Shown: in pieces, positions 23,201 to 35,200 of the stretch
How the letters are laid out: every line of letters begins with the position of its first letter
Position numbering within the stretch: the stretch's first letter is position 1
Source: Owenia fusiformis
Lineage: Eukaryota > Annelida > Polychaeta > Sabellida > Oweniidae
Length of the DNA: 60,000 nucleotides
Reading direction: 5' to 3'
NCBI GenBank assembly: GCA_903813345.2
Contig: CAIIXF020000009.1
Location: 17,325,759 to 17,385,758, forward strand
Program-made: the position numbers and the translations under genes
Notes under the pieces: generated by a model
Seen by the model: only the letters and a program-made list of their open reading frames with translations
Told to the model about the DNA's origin: nothing
The model's database searches: none

Positions 23201-24993
23201 GAATCTATGTTTTTAATAACAATGTATTCAAGTTAACCATTTGCTCTGTAGATGGACGAATAGATGGCAGCATGTGTGTTGGTAGGGCTAGATATAACCT
23301 TAAAATTGTGATCCAAACATGAGAAACAAACCATCTTCATCTTTGGCAAATCAGAATGCATGTTTTTAATAACGATGTATTTCAGTTAACCATTTACTCT
23401 ATATATGAATGAATAGATGGCAGCATGTGTGTTGGTAGGGCTAGATGTATCCTTAAACTTGTGATCCAAAAAAGAGAAACAACCAATCATTCTTCATCTT
23501 TTGGTAAAGTCTAGTTGTTTCCCTTCTTTTAGTTGAGTTTGACATTTATTGTTCAGTTTATAAATATTTAACTTCCATTTCAGAAGTATTTAGAAAGATT
23601 ATTTTTCTATCATAAAAACCAACAATCAACTAACGGTTTAATTAGGGGAGCAGATGCAGCCGATTTTGACACTCTGTGCAAATGGAAGGATTTCTCACCC
23701 AACCATGACCAAATTTGAATGAATGACATATCATTGCAAAGAGGAGGGAGGTGGCGTCATGGTAAATTAAATGAAATTGATGTTGTCATCACTAGTTTTG
23801 TGATTTTACGAGATAACTGCTAGTTGCGTTTTTTTAGATGAGTTATTTTCTTCTGTTCCCGATATGAGGGATCTTTAGTTCACTAAATAAACTGATCATT
23901 TGCAAATCCTGAGAATCCAAAAGTGTATACTGTACGAAACAGATTCAGGCAAAAATCCCCATTCCTGGGCACAGGTTAATGAAATTCCCCACCTCAGGAT
24001 GACAATCTTCATCAATTTCCTCACCCTCCCCACGTGGGGGTCTCAAGCAAACTTTTGAATGGTGCATTAGATGCATAAGTGATATGAAAATTGAACCATT
24101 AAAACAGATGAATATTAAGTTAAAGGGAACTTTCTACTCTACCCGCCATACTATCTGACCCGAATGAGCTACCTGGTGATGAAACTGGTAGCTACCTACT
24201 CGCATCTGAGTCACTCAAAATATAGCCCTATGCCCATGAATAGGAGGACTTCCCACAGTGCCTTATAGATAACATGTATGAATGTTTCAATTTTTACACA
24301 TACTGTTTCAATATGGTCCTTTGATTTCTTATTTTTAGATTCAAAGTACTCAATGGAATTATATTATGAATTTGACTTTTTTACATTCCTTCCCATGTCT
24401 AGTCCAACAACATTAGACCTAACCAGCGGCGTAACCAGGATTTTGATAGCAGGTACGAGAGGCCCAAGGCCGGGCAAAACAATAAATGTGCCCAACATAT
24501 TGCTCTAAATGATACAATTTAAAATAATCTTCTTAGAAAAAGAAAAAAATGAAAAAAACTGAATCGAAAATCGATGTATTTTCCTTTTTACTAGGAGCCA
24601 TTATTGTTCCAGACAATTTTTTTTAATTTCAAAGATTGTATCATTTAGAGCAATATATTGACACATTTTCTGAAAAAATCAAAAGATTCTGTTCATTTGA
24701 CCTTTCCTGAGCACCTACTCTTAGCTATTTTTCAGTCACATTTTCAGAGGGCTAAAAAGGTTATTTCTTCATGTTTATGGTCATTCTGACCATTTCCCTT
24801 GTGTTCCCAGTCATGTAAATGATATGTGGAACTAGTTAAACTGACTGAAGGTCCTAACAGTTTTTCAATAAATATCTACCCTTCGTCTTCACTCTTTCAA
24901 ACTAAAATAAACCTGTGAACTCACCGCGCCAATCAGTGTTCGTCGGCCAGATTTGACCGACGTTCTATATATGGTCATTCCTTCTGACATCAT
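17288..24993 (-). CDS. AIMP2: Aminoacyl-tRNA synthetase complex-interacting multifunctional protein 2 (AIMP2/p38)
   Basis: Core scaffold of the cytosolic multi-tRNA-synthetase complex. Minus-strand exons in order: 24925-24993 (candidate), 22902-23069, 18193-18418, 17288-17682 (TAA). The last three are firm. Exon 2 encodes a leucine-zipper-like helix (SLEERQEAILQRLDNLKAEV) then a serine-rich linker. Exon 3 gives the thioredoxin-fold-like part (SPENPPLSLFVLHQFL, HSSVKGVPENL, HQIGLTLMWKN). Exon 4 is the GST-C-like domain (GEANIARYMARL, GSSKEKAAMMRSLNSHLGRS, WLVGSDVSLADICVWAALQQ). Phases close across all four exons, for ~285 residues against ~320 in vertebrates. If exon 1 is wrong, translation could start at ATG-AAC-ATG at 23069, directly after an acceptor. 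Intron 18419-22901 is loaded with repeats. Confidence 0.9.
18464..21780 (-). mobile_element. inverted, longer copy of the family A composite element in AIMP2 intron 3
   Basis: Order: MITE fragment (18464-18655, same as 1577-2251). Then GGTACCGTGGGTACTGGGCTC and about three 340-bp units (18700-19745; 'caggcgagcttttgaacc'-type landmark near 18907, 19245 and 19586). Then a ~1.3-kb spacer with GACGGACG microsatellite (20442-20470) and a pyrimidine-rich tract (20535-20770), two more units (21090-21665) and another MITE fragment (21690-21780). Both family A insertions in the window carry the same MITE, so the association predates dispersal or reflects insertion preference. Confidence 0.65.
22215..22711. 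mobile_element. ~490-bp element with ~30-bp inverted ends carrying a tRNA-Ala-like sequence
   Basis: Left end TTTAAACCTGCACATCGCTC then CAAAACGCAAT pairs with the right end ATTGCGTTTCGGAGCGTAG then TCCAGCTTTAA (rough inverted repeat, five mismatches). The tRNA-like sequence is near the middle. It lies inside AIMP2 intron 3. Confidence 0.55.
22360..22424 (-). tRNA. tRNA-Ala(AGC)-like sequence, probably a pseudogene
   Basis: The minus strand aligns with tRNA-Ala: GGTGGTGTAG..GGTAG (box A region, about four bases short), an anticodon loop TTAGCAT giving AGC, GAGGCCC, and a T-arm GGGTTCGAATCCC (box B intact). It is followed directly by TTTTT, a pol III stop. The acceptor halves (5' GGTGGTG, 3' ATTCGCC) pair poorly, the T-stem has one mismatch and the D-arm is short. 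A working tRNA is therefore unlikely, though pol III transcription is possible. Confidence 0.5.
23195..23498. repeat. ~150-bp tandem duplication in AIMP2 intron 2
   Basis: Two copies share 'tttttaataac', 'agttaaccattt', 'atagatggcagcatgtgtgt' and 'tggtagggctagat', offset about 152 bp. Confidence 0.8.
24425..24670. mobile_element. short element with inverted arms
   Basis: ATATTGCTCTAAATGATACA (24499-24518) recurs inverted as TGTATCATTTAGAGCAATAT (24646-24665), with similar flanks. The left side starts 'cagcggcgtaaccaggattt', a phrase typical of dispersed animal repeats. It sits between the AIMP2 candidate exon 1 and exon 2. Confidence 0.5.
24925..24993 (-). CDS. AIMP2: candidate first coding exon of AIMP2
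   Basis: The minus strand reads two consecutive ATGs, then an open frame of 23 codons (MMSEGMTIYRTSVKSG...) ending at a consensus donor GCG|GTGAGT. It is phase 0 and fits exon 2 exactly. 'MTIYR' is reminiscent of the AIMP2 start, but the usual LPTCMYRLP motif is absent. The assignment rests on splice signal, phase and position. Confidence 0.4.
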
Positions 24994-25427
24994 CGTTGAG
25001 CCCGGAATTGACCAATGACACACGCATATTTAATTAGAACGCATTTGGCGTATGTTTCTTCAAGCTAACTGATTGACGGAAGAAAGGTCAGCGCGTAGGT
25101 GAAAAGTGATTTTTTACCCAAACTGTCACAGGTGCCCGTGTGTGGGGGCGGGGCTGCTAAACTGTAATATGGTCTCTACTAGGCAGAGTGTAGTTTAACT
25201 AGACTCTGCACGCAGGGTAATAAATATCACATGTCATACCTCAAACGATGCGTACTGTTGTTAGCTTCAACTCCAATCACAAAAGTCAAACGTCCAAGAA
25301 AGCGTCTGTTGATAAAAGCATAAAATGACCGAGCATATATTTAATGGAGCGCTTCGGCTATCTCCATTGTTCAAATGATTATTCCCGAAGTCAAATGCCT
25401 TTTCTGAGAATGTGACGCCACTCCGGA

Positions 25428-25435
25428 TGACGTCA
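25428..25435. promoter_or_regulatory. CRE palindrome in the AIMP2 upstream region
   Basis: TGACGTCA preceded by CTCCGGA (ETS-like), about 435 bp upstream of the AIMP2 candidate start. Motif evidence only. Confidence 0.25.
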
Positions 25436-25599
25436 TATCAGAGATTACCAAGAAGTCAAATGACGTTTCTGTCATGTAATTGTCTGATTGTATTGTTGGG
25501 CTGGCAAGCCATAATTATTTTGTATTACGTCATTCTGGACGATGATCGAGGCTTACGCCATATTGGAATAAACTGGACAAAGTCAGCCAATATATCTCT

Positions 25600-26089
25600 T
25601 AGGGGCGGGGTCAAAATATCAATGTTCATATGGAGACGAAAGTAATTTCGTTTGGACAACAACCCCCCCCACCCCCCTCTAGACGAAAGCTTAGGTCACT
25701 TCAAAAAAACATTGGCATAATCGTATCCTATTTGCCGGGTTATTATTACGGTGAATTAACACACGTTCGCAATTTAACTGCATTGAACTCTTCAAAACTG
25801 CAAAAGGAGGAGGGAAAAGTACGGAATTTATTTGAAAAATGATCGAATTATCGTTTTTATCTACCGATATTTTGGACCTATCACACAAAAAAGCTCACGA
25901 ACTATTGAAAACAAGGCTTTTTATCAGAACATAGCGCCAGAAAAAGTGGGTAAGTCCAATTATTTTTTGTATATCAGATCCGAATTATCGATGTTTTTTT
26001 GTTCAACGAAAGTGCCCAAAAACCCCCTCCCCCCTCGCGAAAGTACTTTCGTCTCCATATGAACATCGATATTTTGACCCCGCCCCTTA
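25600..26089. mobile_element. 490-bp MITE with ~44-bp terminal inverted repeats
   Basis: Left TAGGGGCGGGGTCAAAATAT then CAATGTTCATATGG and AGACGAAAGTA; the right end is the inverse (TACTTTCGTCTCCATATGAA ... GACCCCGCCCCTTA), nearly perfect. C-rich runs (CCCCCCCC) lie just inside each end. It lies between AIMP2 and BPTF. No transposase. Confidence 0.8.
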
Positions 26090-29000
26090 GTGTTATTCGA
26101 AATATAACGTAACAGAACAGTTTCTTGAAACTCCCGTTATCTTAACGCTATGAAAATTTGAAATAAATGTCCCGGGAAAAGTCGAACTACAGCGTCAATA
26201 ATGGATATCATGCAACCATTCAACCTAATACATAAAGAAGAGATTATAGGGTAAATATTGATCAATCAATGTCTGATGTATTTTTGAGTGGTCATTTTTT
26301 TGATGTAGCATTTTTGGTTTATGTCTTATCTTCCCATTAAGGTAACTTATAACTTAATCAAAAATCCAAGTTGGCCGAAACCAGGAAGCACATGGCATTT
26401 GAGTATAATCTGACCATCAAAATTAACTGTCTTTTGGTTGGATTTTCTCTCAATTTTTTAGTTCCGCTTATCATTTATATAACCAGGCTCACTTTGGTAA
26501 TGCAAATAGAAACAGTAAACATTTTGGGATGGGAATTTGAGTCCTCTGAAAATGTGACAGAAAAAGTGACAAAAAGAGAAGCACGGCAAAGGTCCCTGAA
26601 CATTTTTTTTTCTTATTTCTCTGAAACATCCCTTTAATATAGCCCAAAATGGAAGGAGCTTTAGAATTTTGAAATCTCTCATACAAATTAAAAAAAATAG
26701 AAAAAAACAATTTGAGAAGTGTATTTTTTTCCTTATTTTGATCCCAATTTTTTTATCGGGAAATTTTTCAAATTTCCGTTGCTCCTTCGTTTTTGATATA
26801 TGTTTGAAGTATATTTTCTGAAATGTTCAAATATTTTGAATCAGCGATTTTTCACGGGCTACTCCTAGAAAAAAATCTTCTCAAATTCTTTTAACGGCAC
26901 TTTTTTCTCAAACTAAAGTTTTTTGTTGTTCTTTGACATAGATCCCGGCCAGATTCTTTTGTAGTAGAATCAGTAGCTCAATAATATTTCCTCAAGATGA
27001 GACACCTCAGAAAATTTCAAATTTTAAAATGACGATTCTGGAGCCATTTCTGAAAAATATGAGACAAATCATACCTCATTCGAAGGGTCTTGTTATTCTT
27101 TACCTTTTTTTATCACCAATGGCCGTTATTGAAGCAATACTGCGTTGATAAGAGGCCAAAACAGTGATATTTTATCGCCGGACTCTTGTCTGTCCAAATC
27201 TGAATGTTGCTCCCGTGGTTCAAGAAATGTGACGTCATCATTACAATGATATTTGGACACACAAGAGTCCGGATTTCGTGAAAAATATTCGCCGTATTGA
27301 AAGTCAAATAACTGCACCCATAGGTTATTTACTCGAACCAAACAAGTAGAAATAGAAAGATGAAGATCTCAGCTATAAAATAAGTGCAAAATCTGTCACA
27401 GGGAAACAGGTACCATTTTGTATAAGGAACGTTTTGAAAGGTGGTCACTTTTTTTTCGAAATTTTCCAATTTAGTGTCGTATCTTCTGTATTATTCTTTG
27501 AGCCTATGATCCTACTACAAAACGATCTGGCCAATATCTGTGTTCTTTGATGTCTTTGTAATGATTACAGTGCACAAGCATATGTGAAATAAAAAAACGA
27601 CTTCTCAGGAAGAGTTTGAAAATTTCAAGATTGTGAAATTTTCAATTTTTTCTGAAAATCGATTAAAGGTTCAATAAAGAACATAGAAGAAATTTGGGAA
27701 TCATTTTACCTTTCCCGAGCTATTAGTGCAACGTTTGGCCTAATGTCTCCTTCGCCATACCTATTTTCTTAAAATGTATGCACTTGTCGACGAATACCAC
27801 CATTCAGACTTGCAAATAGACTTCTAAATAAGCAATTGAAAGGTTGGACGTCCCGCAATTTGTTTTTTGAAACATTTCTAAATCTCCGCCATTTAAAATT
27901 CTTGCTGCAGCTGAGATAGGTAAGACCGCATGTTACAGTATAACCGCGGTTGTCTGATATAACTGTATGCATGTACACGAAATGACCGCCGTTGACGGTC
28001 TATTACCGGCGACTCTTGCAGTTAGCCTGGTCCACTGACGAAGAAAAATCAAAAAAAATCGAAGACTAAAACACCTCAAATCTGCCCATATCAAGGTCTT
28101 CTTGACACACGCTAGGTACATAAGAAACAGAATGTTGGATAGAACCTTAGGTGAAAACGGGGCTGGAATCCAATGACAATATCACCGGGAAATCATCAGG
28201 TACGTGAGGATTTTTTCTGTTGATGTCGGGAGAAGATTCCCGGGGATTTAGGATGCCAGTGATTGTGAATATCGGCAGAAATTAGGTACGTTCGGGGGTT
28301 TTCTTTGTAGCTAATGAAAATAGATGTTAGCCTTGATGAAATATCCAAAATTTGATATATTTTGACACCGGGACCATGATCGTTGGATTCGTCTCTGCAC
28401 TATTTATTCAGCCTTTAAGTTAACAGTCACCTTAATCCTTTGAGCCTACTACCAATGGGGCTGTATCTGGCTCCGGATCTGTGGTTAGAATTTTATGAAG
28501 TACCAACCTCTTTTCCACTTGTGTCTGCTTCTTTTTCAGTTTTATAATAACTAGGTAACTTGTACATGCATTGAGACACTGGAAGGGTGTCATTTGGGGC
28601 GTAATAAGGCTTCAATTTATACATCGGAGAAGGACTATTGCGAGCCATGATGAACACGTTTGTCAAGAAGTTTGTCCAAGCACTTTATGTCGTCGCCAAA
28701 AAGTTAAGAAATCGGCTCTATGAAAACCTTTTAATATATTTAAACCAAACAATTTTAGACTTTTAAATCTTAAAACTTTACATCTATAATGCTCTTTTAA
28801 AAGGAAATTGTCTAATATTCTAGAGACTTGAAATATATTAAACGTATTACGTCGCCACAAAGTTAAAAATTATTAAACTTCTCAGTTGACCTAGTTTTAG
28901 TACTATACTTTTGAACTAATCTTCAAATCTCAAATTCACAGTGATGGCATTTTTCCCTATACATAAATGTATTCATAGGCACAAGATAGTAAGGCGGTAG

Positions 29001-29100
29001 TGGCGAGAGCAATTGATGCATTCATATGCCCAGTTTATGGGTATTTAGCAATAGTAGCATTAGCGAAATATTGAAGGCAAAGTGCTTGCAATAGTGCATA
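26090..29100. other. upstream interval of BPTF, no gene recognised
   Basis: AT-rich sequence with several short open frames that lack domains and splice context. It contains a 22-bp-arm hairpin (27178-27274). I see nothing else I can support. Confidence 0.5.
27178..27274. repeat. inverted repeat with 22-bp arms
   Basis: CCGGACTCTTGTCTGTCCAA(AT) and the inverse (AT)TTGGACACACAAGAGTCCGG, one mismatch, loop about 50 nt. Perhaps the remnant of a small foldback element. Confidence 0.6.
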
Positions 29101-29132
29101 GTCACGTGACTTATTTTACGAAAATGGCGGCC
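29101..29132 (+). promoter_or_regulatory. E-box palindrome and YY1-like site upstream of BPTF
   Basis: GTCACGTGAC (29101-29110), a perfect USF/TFE-type E-box, then AAAATGGCGGCC (29121-29132), the YY1-type core common at housekeeping promoters. They lie ~150 bp before the start codon. Part of the promoter or 5'UTR; no TATA box is obvious. Confidence 0.45.
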
Positions 29133-29253
29133 ACCAAAAAATATTCAATTTTGGCCAAATTACCAACTTAAAAACATCATTCAGAACAAACTGGTTTGCT
29201 TGCATGTTAATGGAATATTAGGGCACCCGTAGGCACACTTGGAAGCATTGAAG

Positions 29254-32200
29254 ATGGCATCGAGGTCTTCCCGATCACGGGGTCGCGCGCCAAAATCTCC
29301 TTTGTCAGATCAAATGAGTTCTGCAAAACCATCCGACTCAGCAAGTAACGTTAGCTCACGCTCAAGTACTCCAGTAAGCAGTATGTCAAGTACACCAACT
29401 TCCCAAAGACAAACCAGACCCAAGAGTAGGCGTGGAGGACGTCAAGCAGCAGAAAAATCGAAGACATTTATTCGAATGGTTTTAGATGATGGTGATGAAA
29501 AAGACATCGACCAGCTGATGAGTGATTCCAGTCCAGAATCAGATATTGAAAGTGATGATTCCCTTGGTGCACCACCCTCGGATATAATGCAAAGTCTTAC
29601 ATCTGAAACTCCAGAAAAAGATGAAGATACCTTTTCTGAATATTCTGAAAGTGTTGCCAGTGAACTCAGTAGGGTTTCTTCCTCAAGTAGACCATATCCT
29701 CATAGACCAAAGACTCCTGATATACCCGATGATATAGAAATACCACCATTGGTTTTACCTAGTAGTTCAAATGACTTGCTGATAGATTGTGAAAATGTAA
29801 TGAAAACAGTAGGAATATATGAAGTACTTCGTCGCTTTAGAATTATCCTCAGATTATCCCCTTTTAGAATAGAAGACTTTATTGCTGCACTACTGTGTAA
29901 TGAACAATGTAATTTATTAGCAGAGGTTCATATGGCATTGATAAAATCCCTCTTTCGTGAAGAAGATGGCAATAACACAACATTTGGTCCTCATGATTTG
30001 AAAGATAGTATAAATATTGCACTGTTCTTTATGGATAGTATGACATGGCCAGAAGTAGTCCGATTATATTTAGCATGCGATAAAAACACTGAATTTACTT
30101 GGGCCTTGCCATCCCTTGAACATTCAAACTTTCCCTTTGTGGATTTAAAGATGAAATTAGATGTTCTACAATGCTTAACTGATTTGTTTCTGGGAACTAA
30201 TGCCGTAAGAGAGGAATTGATGAATGAGGGAACTATAACATATGACGACCATTGCAGAAATTGTCACAAGTAAGTAAGAGTACCAAAAATATTCTCCAAA
30301 TCATAAAATTTTGAAAACCAAAATGAGGGTGTGTGTTGTTATTGAGTAATATTATTACATAAATGCATTTGACTTGATTATCTGTGAATGAATTTGCTGA
30401 AGTTGCACTCCAATCAAAGTTTTCATACTATTCACCTCAACGAGTTCTGGATTAATCATACCGCCACTAGCCGAAACCACAAAATTTCAGAGGTATGCAG
30501 ATTATTCATCATACTTTCAGAATATTTTTGTTAATTCTGAGAGGAATTCTGTGGAAATATAAAATTTAAGATCTTGCAAATCATGGAGGACCAAAATTCT
30601 GTCAAAATTTCACACTTGCGGACCTGTTATGCTGTGAAATGTGTATCTTTTTAAGCTAATGTTTCAGACTTGGGGAACTGTTATACTGTTAAACGCATAT
30701 ATTATTGTGCCAATGTTTCACACTTGGTTAACTGTTATATTGAGAAACATTTTGTTCTGGTATGTTGTGGTTTTGTTGTGTAAATATATTGTGCCAATGT
30801 TTCAGAATTTGGGACTGTAATCCCAATGAACGAAGTTGGGTAAGGATATAGTGAAGCCCTCCGTCTACCAGTCTGATCATCTATATGTCCATCTGGAAGA
30901 TAACTGAAAGTATATTGGAGACAGATTTTTTCCAAATTTGTTGAAAAGATGTATTTTTCAGACTTGGGGATTGGATATGCTGTCACATACATGTATATGA
31001 AACATTACATTGTGCCAATTTCTCAGACTTGGGCAACTCAGTTCTGCTGTGAAACATGTATTTCATTGTGCCAATATTTTAGACTTGGGGATCTGCTTTG
31101 CTGTGAAACCTGTTCTGCTACATATCATCTGCAATGTGTAGAACCCCCACTAGAGGAAGTACCCGAAGAAGACTGGGTCTGCTCTGTATGCAAAGCACAT
31201 AAGGTAAGTATATGAAATAAAACACATTTGGGTTCGAAAATCTCACCTTTTCACAGCTTTTGGCCATCAGATCACAACAAAACAGCATTTTGCTTACAAT
31301 TTTTTGCATCGAAAGAAGTTCATTTTTTCATTTCTTCTCACTAAAGAGTTTTGAAGAGCTTTTCAAAAACCAGATTGACCTTGATGATCAACTTACTCTT
31401 ACTCATAGGTTCTGAAGTAATGAAATACATGTAGTCATTCTGTTCTGAATCATTCCAAAATTGTTCGGTTCTGAAGCAAAATGTTTTGAACCGAACCATT
31501 ACGATAAATGGAAAATATCATCCATCCTTTGTCTGCTAAATATTACAGTCAACACTGGTTGAGGTTAGTAGATGACAAGAAATACAGAAAACTCCCTTAT
31601 GACTCCTGGGTCAAAAGCTTGCCTAATTTCAAAATGGTTGCCATTTTTGTCTTGCGAAATTCACTTTTGGCCAATTTCCTAGCTTTACAAATAATTCCGG
31701 GTGTCCTGCATTGTAAAAAGCCATGTCACTCTAAAGTTGTATGGAATAATTTCAGGAGAGTAAAGTAAAGGATTAAGAGACAATAAAATAATCTCCAAAT
31801 CTGAACACCAGTTTTTTTTTATTTTATATTTTTGGAAAGTTCAATATTTAAGTTAATTTTAGAAAAATAAAAATTAGGTCACCAACTTTGTTTTTGTCTA
31901 ATATGTTGATTATATTATATACAAACATGCAACTAGTCAAATCATTGCTCCTTTGCCATAGCATAGAGCCATCTATTGCTTGTAAACAATCACCTGTAAT
32001 GGAATTCCAACAGAAAATGATGTCTCAGACACTAAATAAGGTGATTTAGTAATGTTACATTTTATTATCCCATCGAACGAAGTTTGGAGGGATATAGGGA
32101 ACGCGTCCGTCCGTCCGTCCGTCCGTCCGTACATACGTCCGTCCGTCCGTCCGGGCAATAACTCAAATACCATTGGCCCGGTTTTGTTCATATTTTGTAC

Positions 32201-35200
32201 ACATATACCCTATGGGGATAGAAGTTCTGCTCGAAAGCCGATTTTCAAAATGGCCGCTCATTTCAAAATGGCGGCCATTTTAGTGCCGATTTTACAGTAA
32301 TTTAGGTGTAATATGTAAAACTAATAGCAATATGTTTTAAATGTAAAAAAATTATAAAGGACATTAATAATGCTACAAATGTAGATATTAAAGAAGCACA
32401 TGGCAGCCATCTTGAAAAATGACGGCCTTTACTTGTCATTTTACGATTTTTGCTATAACTCAAAAAATAGTGGAGCGATTTTGTTCATATTTGGTATGTG
32501 AATACTATAAGCATTGCACACTGTCTAAAAACACTTTTGGTAGAAGGCGGCCATTTTAACATATTTTACTATAACTCGAAAAGAAGTGGAGCGATTTTGT
32601 TCATATTTGGTTTGTGAATACTATAAGCATGGCACACTGTCCTATGACACTTTTGATAGAAGGTGGCCATTTTGAAAATAATTTTGAAAAATGGCCGCCA
32701 TTTTAACGTATTTTACTATAACTCGAAAACTAGTGGAGTGATTTTGTTCATATTTGGTATGTGAATACTATAAGCATGGCACACTGTCTATTTCTAATGA
32801 CACTTTTGGTAGACGGTGGCCATTTTGAAAAATGGCCGCCATTTTAACGTATTTTACTATAACTCGAAAAGTAGTGGAGCGATTTTGTTCATATTTGATA
32901 TGTGAATACTTTAGCATGGCATATTGTCTAATAAAACTTTGGGGAGTAGTCGGCCATTTTGAAAAATGGCCACCATTTTTATGTGTGTAATTTTACAAGT
33001 ACGTGTGCGATTTTTCAAAAATTTTAGAGGTGGCTACTTAAAAGCATATTATTTCTTCTGATGACAACTTGGCTAGTGAGCAACCATTTTGAAAATGGTG
33101 GCCTTTCTGGTGTGATGTTTTATGATATTTGCTATTCGTTTGTAAAAATGCCAGCCATTTCTGTTCGATGGGATTCGCTACGCTTTGGCGTTGCCGTTGT
33201 CCTGGTTTAAGATTGTCCAATAAAATAGCCTTGTTTCATGAATGGTTCTTTGTCAAAAATGTTTAACTGTTCAAAGACAAATTTCATTTAAGTAATACTA
33301 AAATTACTTTTTGTTTTCTAGCTGAAAGGTGTGACTGACTGCATATCAATAGTAGAGAAAAGTGGCTTGCTGTGTAGACAGGAACCTGTTGGCTATGACA
33401 GACATGGCAGAAAATACTGGTTCCTCTGCAGGAGGATCATTGTGTAAGTTATTACACCCTAATAAGCATGGGTTCTTATTTGATTATAAAATTATACTTG
33501 ATGTGACAGAGCTCTAGCCTGGATTGGGAGGGGTCATAGATTCTATCCTCATTGGGTGGACTGTCTCTCACATCAGTCCTTAAACACAGGACTTCATTGC
33601 CCATTTTCCTTAAACTAATATCCTCTTTAGCTTCTTTAAATTTAAATTCTCATTTTCACAATTCAGACCAAAATTGGTCAGAATATGCCAATTTTTCATG
33701 ATTTTTCTCATTTTCAAGTGGGTGCAAATGGATTTTCAGGTGGGTGCAAGCCTATTTTCAAAATCTCAGGTGGGTGCTGCGCCCATTTGCTTTAATTTGG
33801 GAGATCACTGATTCTGGCTATGCCACTGCCTAATGTTATGATATAATGTTTTCTCACCAAAGCTTTAGAATCTTTTACATCTATGCCTTTAAGTTATTGA
33901 GTTATGTTGCAGCGAGGGTGAGAATGAGGTTTGGTACTACACAGCCAAGGCTCAGTTTGAAGAGCTCCTGGAGACATTGGACCATAAAGTATGGGAGAAA
34001 GATCTTGTGGCGGCCTTCCATGAGATCAGAAGTGATATTGATACCCATATGGAGATAACTGAGGAGTTAACTGCCTCTGCTAGAGGACACAGGAGGTCTG
34101 CATTGATGGAGTCTATTGGTGAGCAAAGTTTTAGAGGAAATAATTACTGTGTATCGCAAGTGAAACATTTATAACAATACATAGGCCTTATTCTAGCTCC
34201 AAATTTTTCAATACATCTGGACAGTGTCCCTTTCTAGCTTATTTATTTTACTTCCTGATTTGACTTTTGCAACATAGCATCAGATAGAAAATTGCAAATC
34301 TTTCATTCCAAGGGTAAATTGGGCAAATTGACATTGATTGGAAGTAATTATAATGAAACTGATAAAAAGTAAAACAAACATATTTACAAATTTTGGGGGA
34401 ATCCTTAGTCGCTCTCCAAGCCTGAGATACACAAGTATATACATATACAAAATATTAACATATTGTGTTCTGACTTTATAACAGAGAGCCTTGAGAAACG
34501 CCAGAAGGAGAGGGCTGAGAGAAAGGCAAGGGAGGAAGAAGAGAGGAAAGAAGAAGAAGCAAAACTAAAAGAGAAGATGAAAGAAGAGGATAAAGAGGAG
34601 CCCAATGATTCAATGAAAGAGCAGAATGGAAGTGAAGCAAATGAAGTGAAAACTGAGATTTCTGTAAGTCTGTTTATCATGTACATTTAATAATGTTACC
34701 TTCCAAATGCCTTTGGATTCAATTGCAACCTAAGTGGTTGAATTTTATTTTACTCACCTCTTCCATCTCATATTTATTAACCTATTACATATACATTGTG
34801 ATAGATCTTTCCAGCCATCCCTGCCACCCCTTTTCTTCACATAGGATAAAACATATTGTTTGTTCTACATCATACATTTTACCTTGTTTTTGGTATTTTT
34901 TTTTTAATTTCTCAGACAATAGAACACAATCACAAATTATACCTGAGGTGGCAAAGCTCTAGCCTTAATAGGGAGGGGTCATGGATTCTATCCCTACTGG
35001 ATGGACTGACTCTTTCACATCAAAAAGGAGCCTGAAATGGTTTGTCCGTAACAAAGGGTAGGTATGTCAATGCCTTGTTAATAATTGCAAGAGGGCAGGA
35101 TTTATACTATTTGTTAAAAATGTGATTGTAGGAAATAGACAAAGAAAGAACCGTATCAACTACAACCACCACATCAACACAGTCCATCACCACAACAACT

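Noticed and set aside
26371-26710. Overlapping open frames upstream of BPTF on both strands
   Set aside because: No recognisable domain, AT-rich, no splice partners.
29239-29253. Extending BPTF five codons upstream from TTG
   Set aside because: TTG is not a usual start in animals; the ATG at 29254 has a strong context and an in-frame TAG lies at 29230.
30949-31082. Open frame running into the PHD1 exon from upstream
   Set aside because: It is a read-through of the degenerate acceptor array; exon 1 splices in phase to 31083 with the conserved [13 protein letters not shown] junction.
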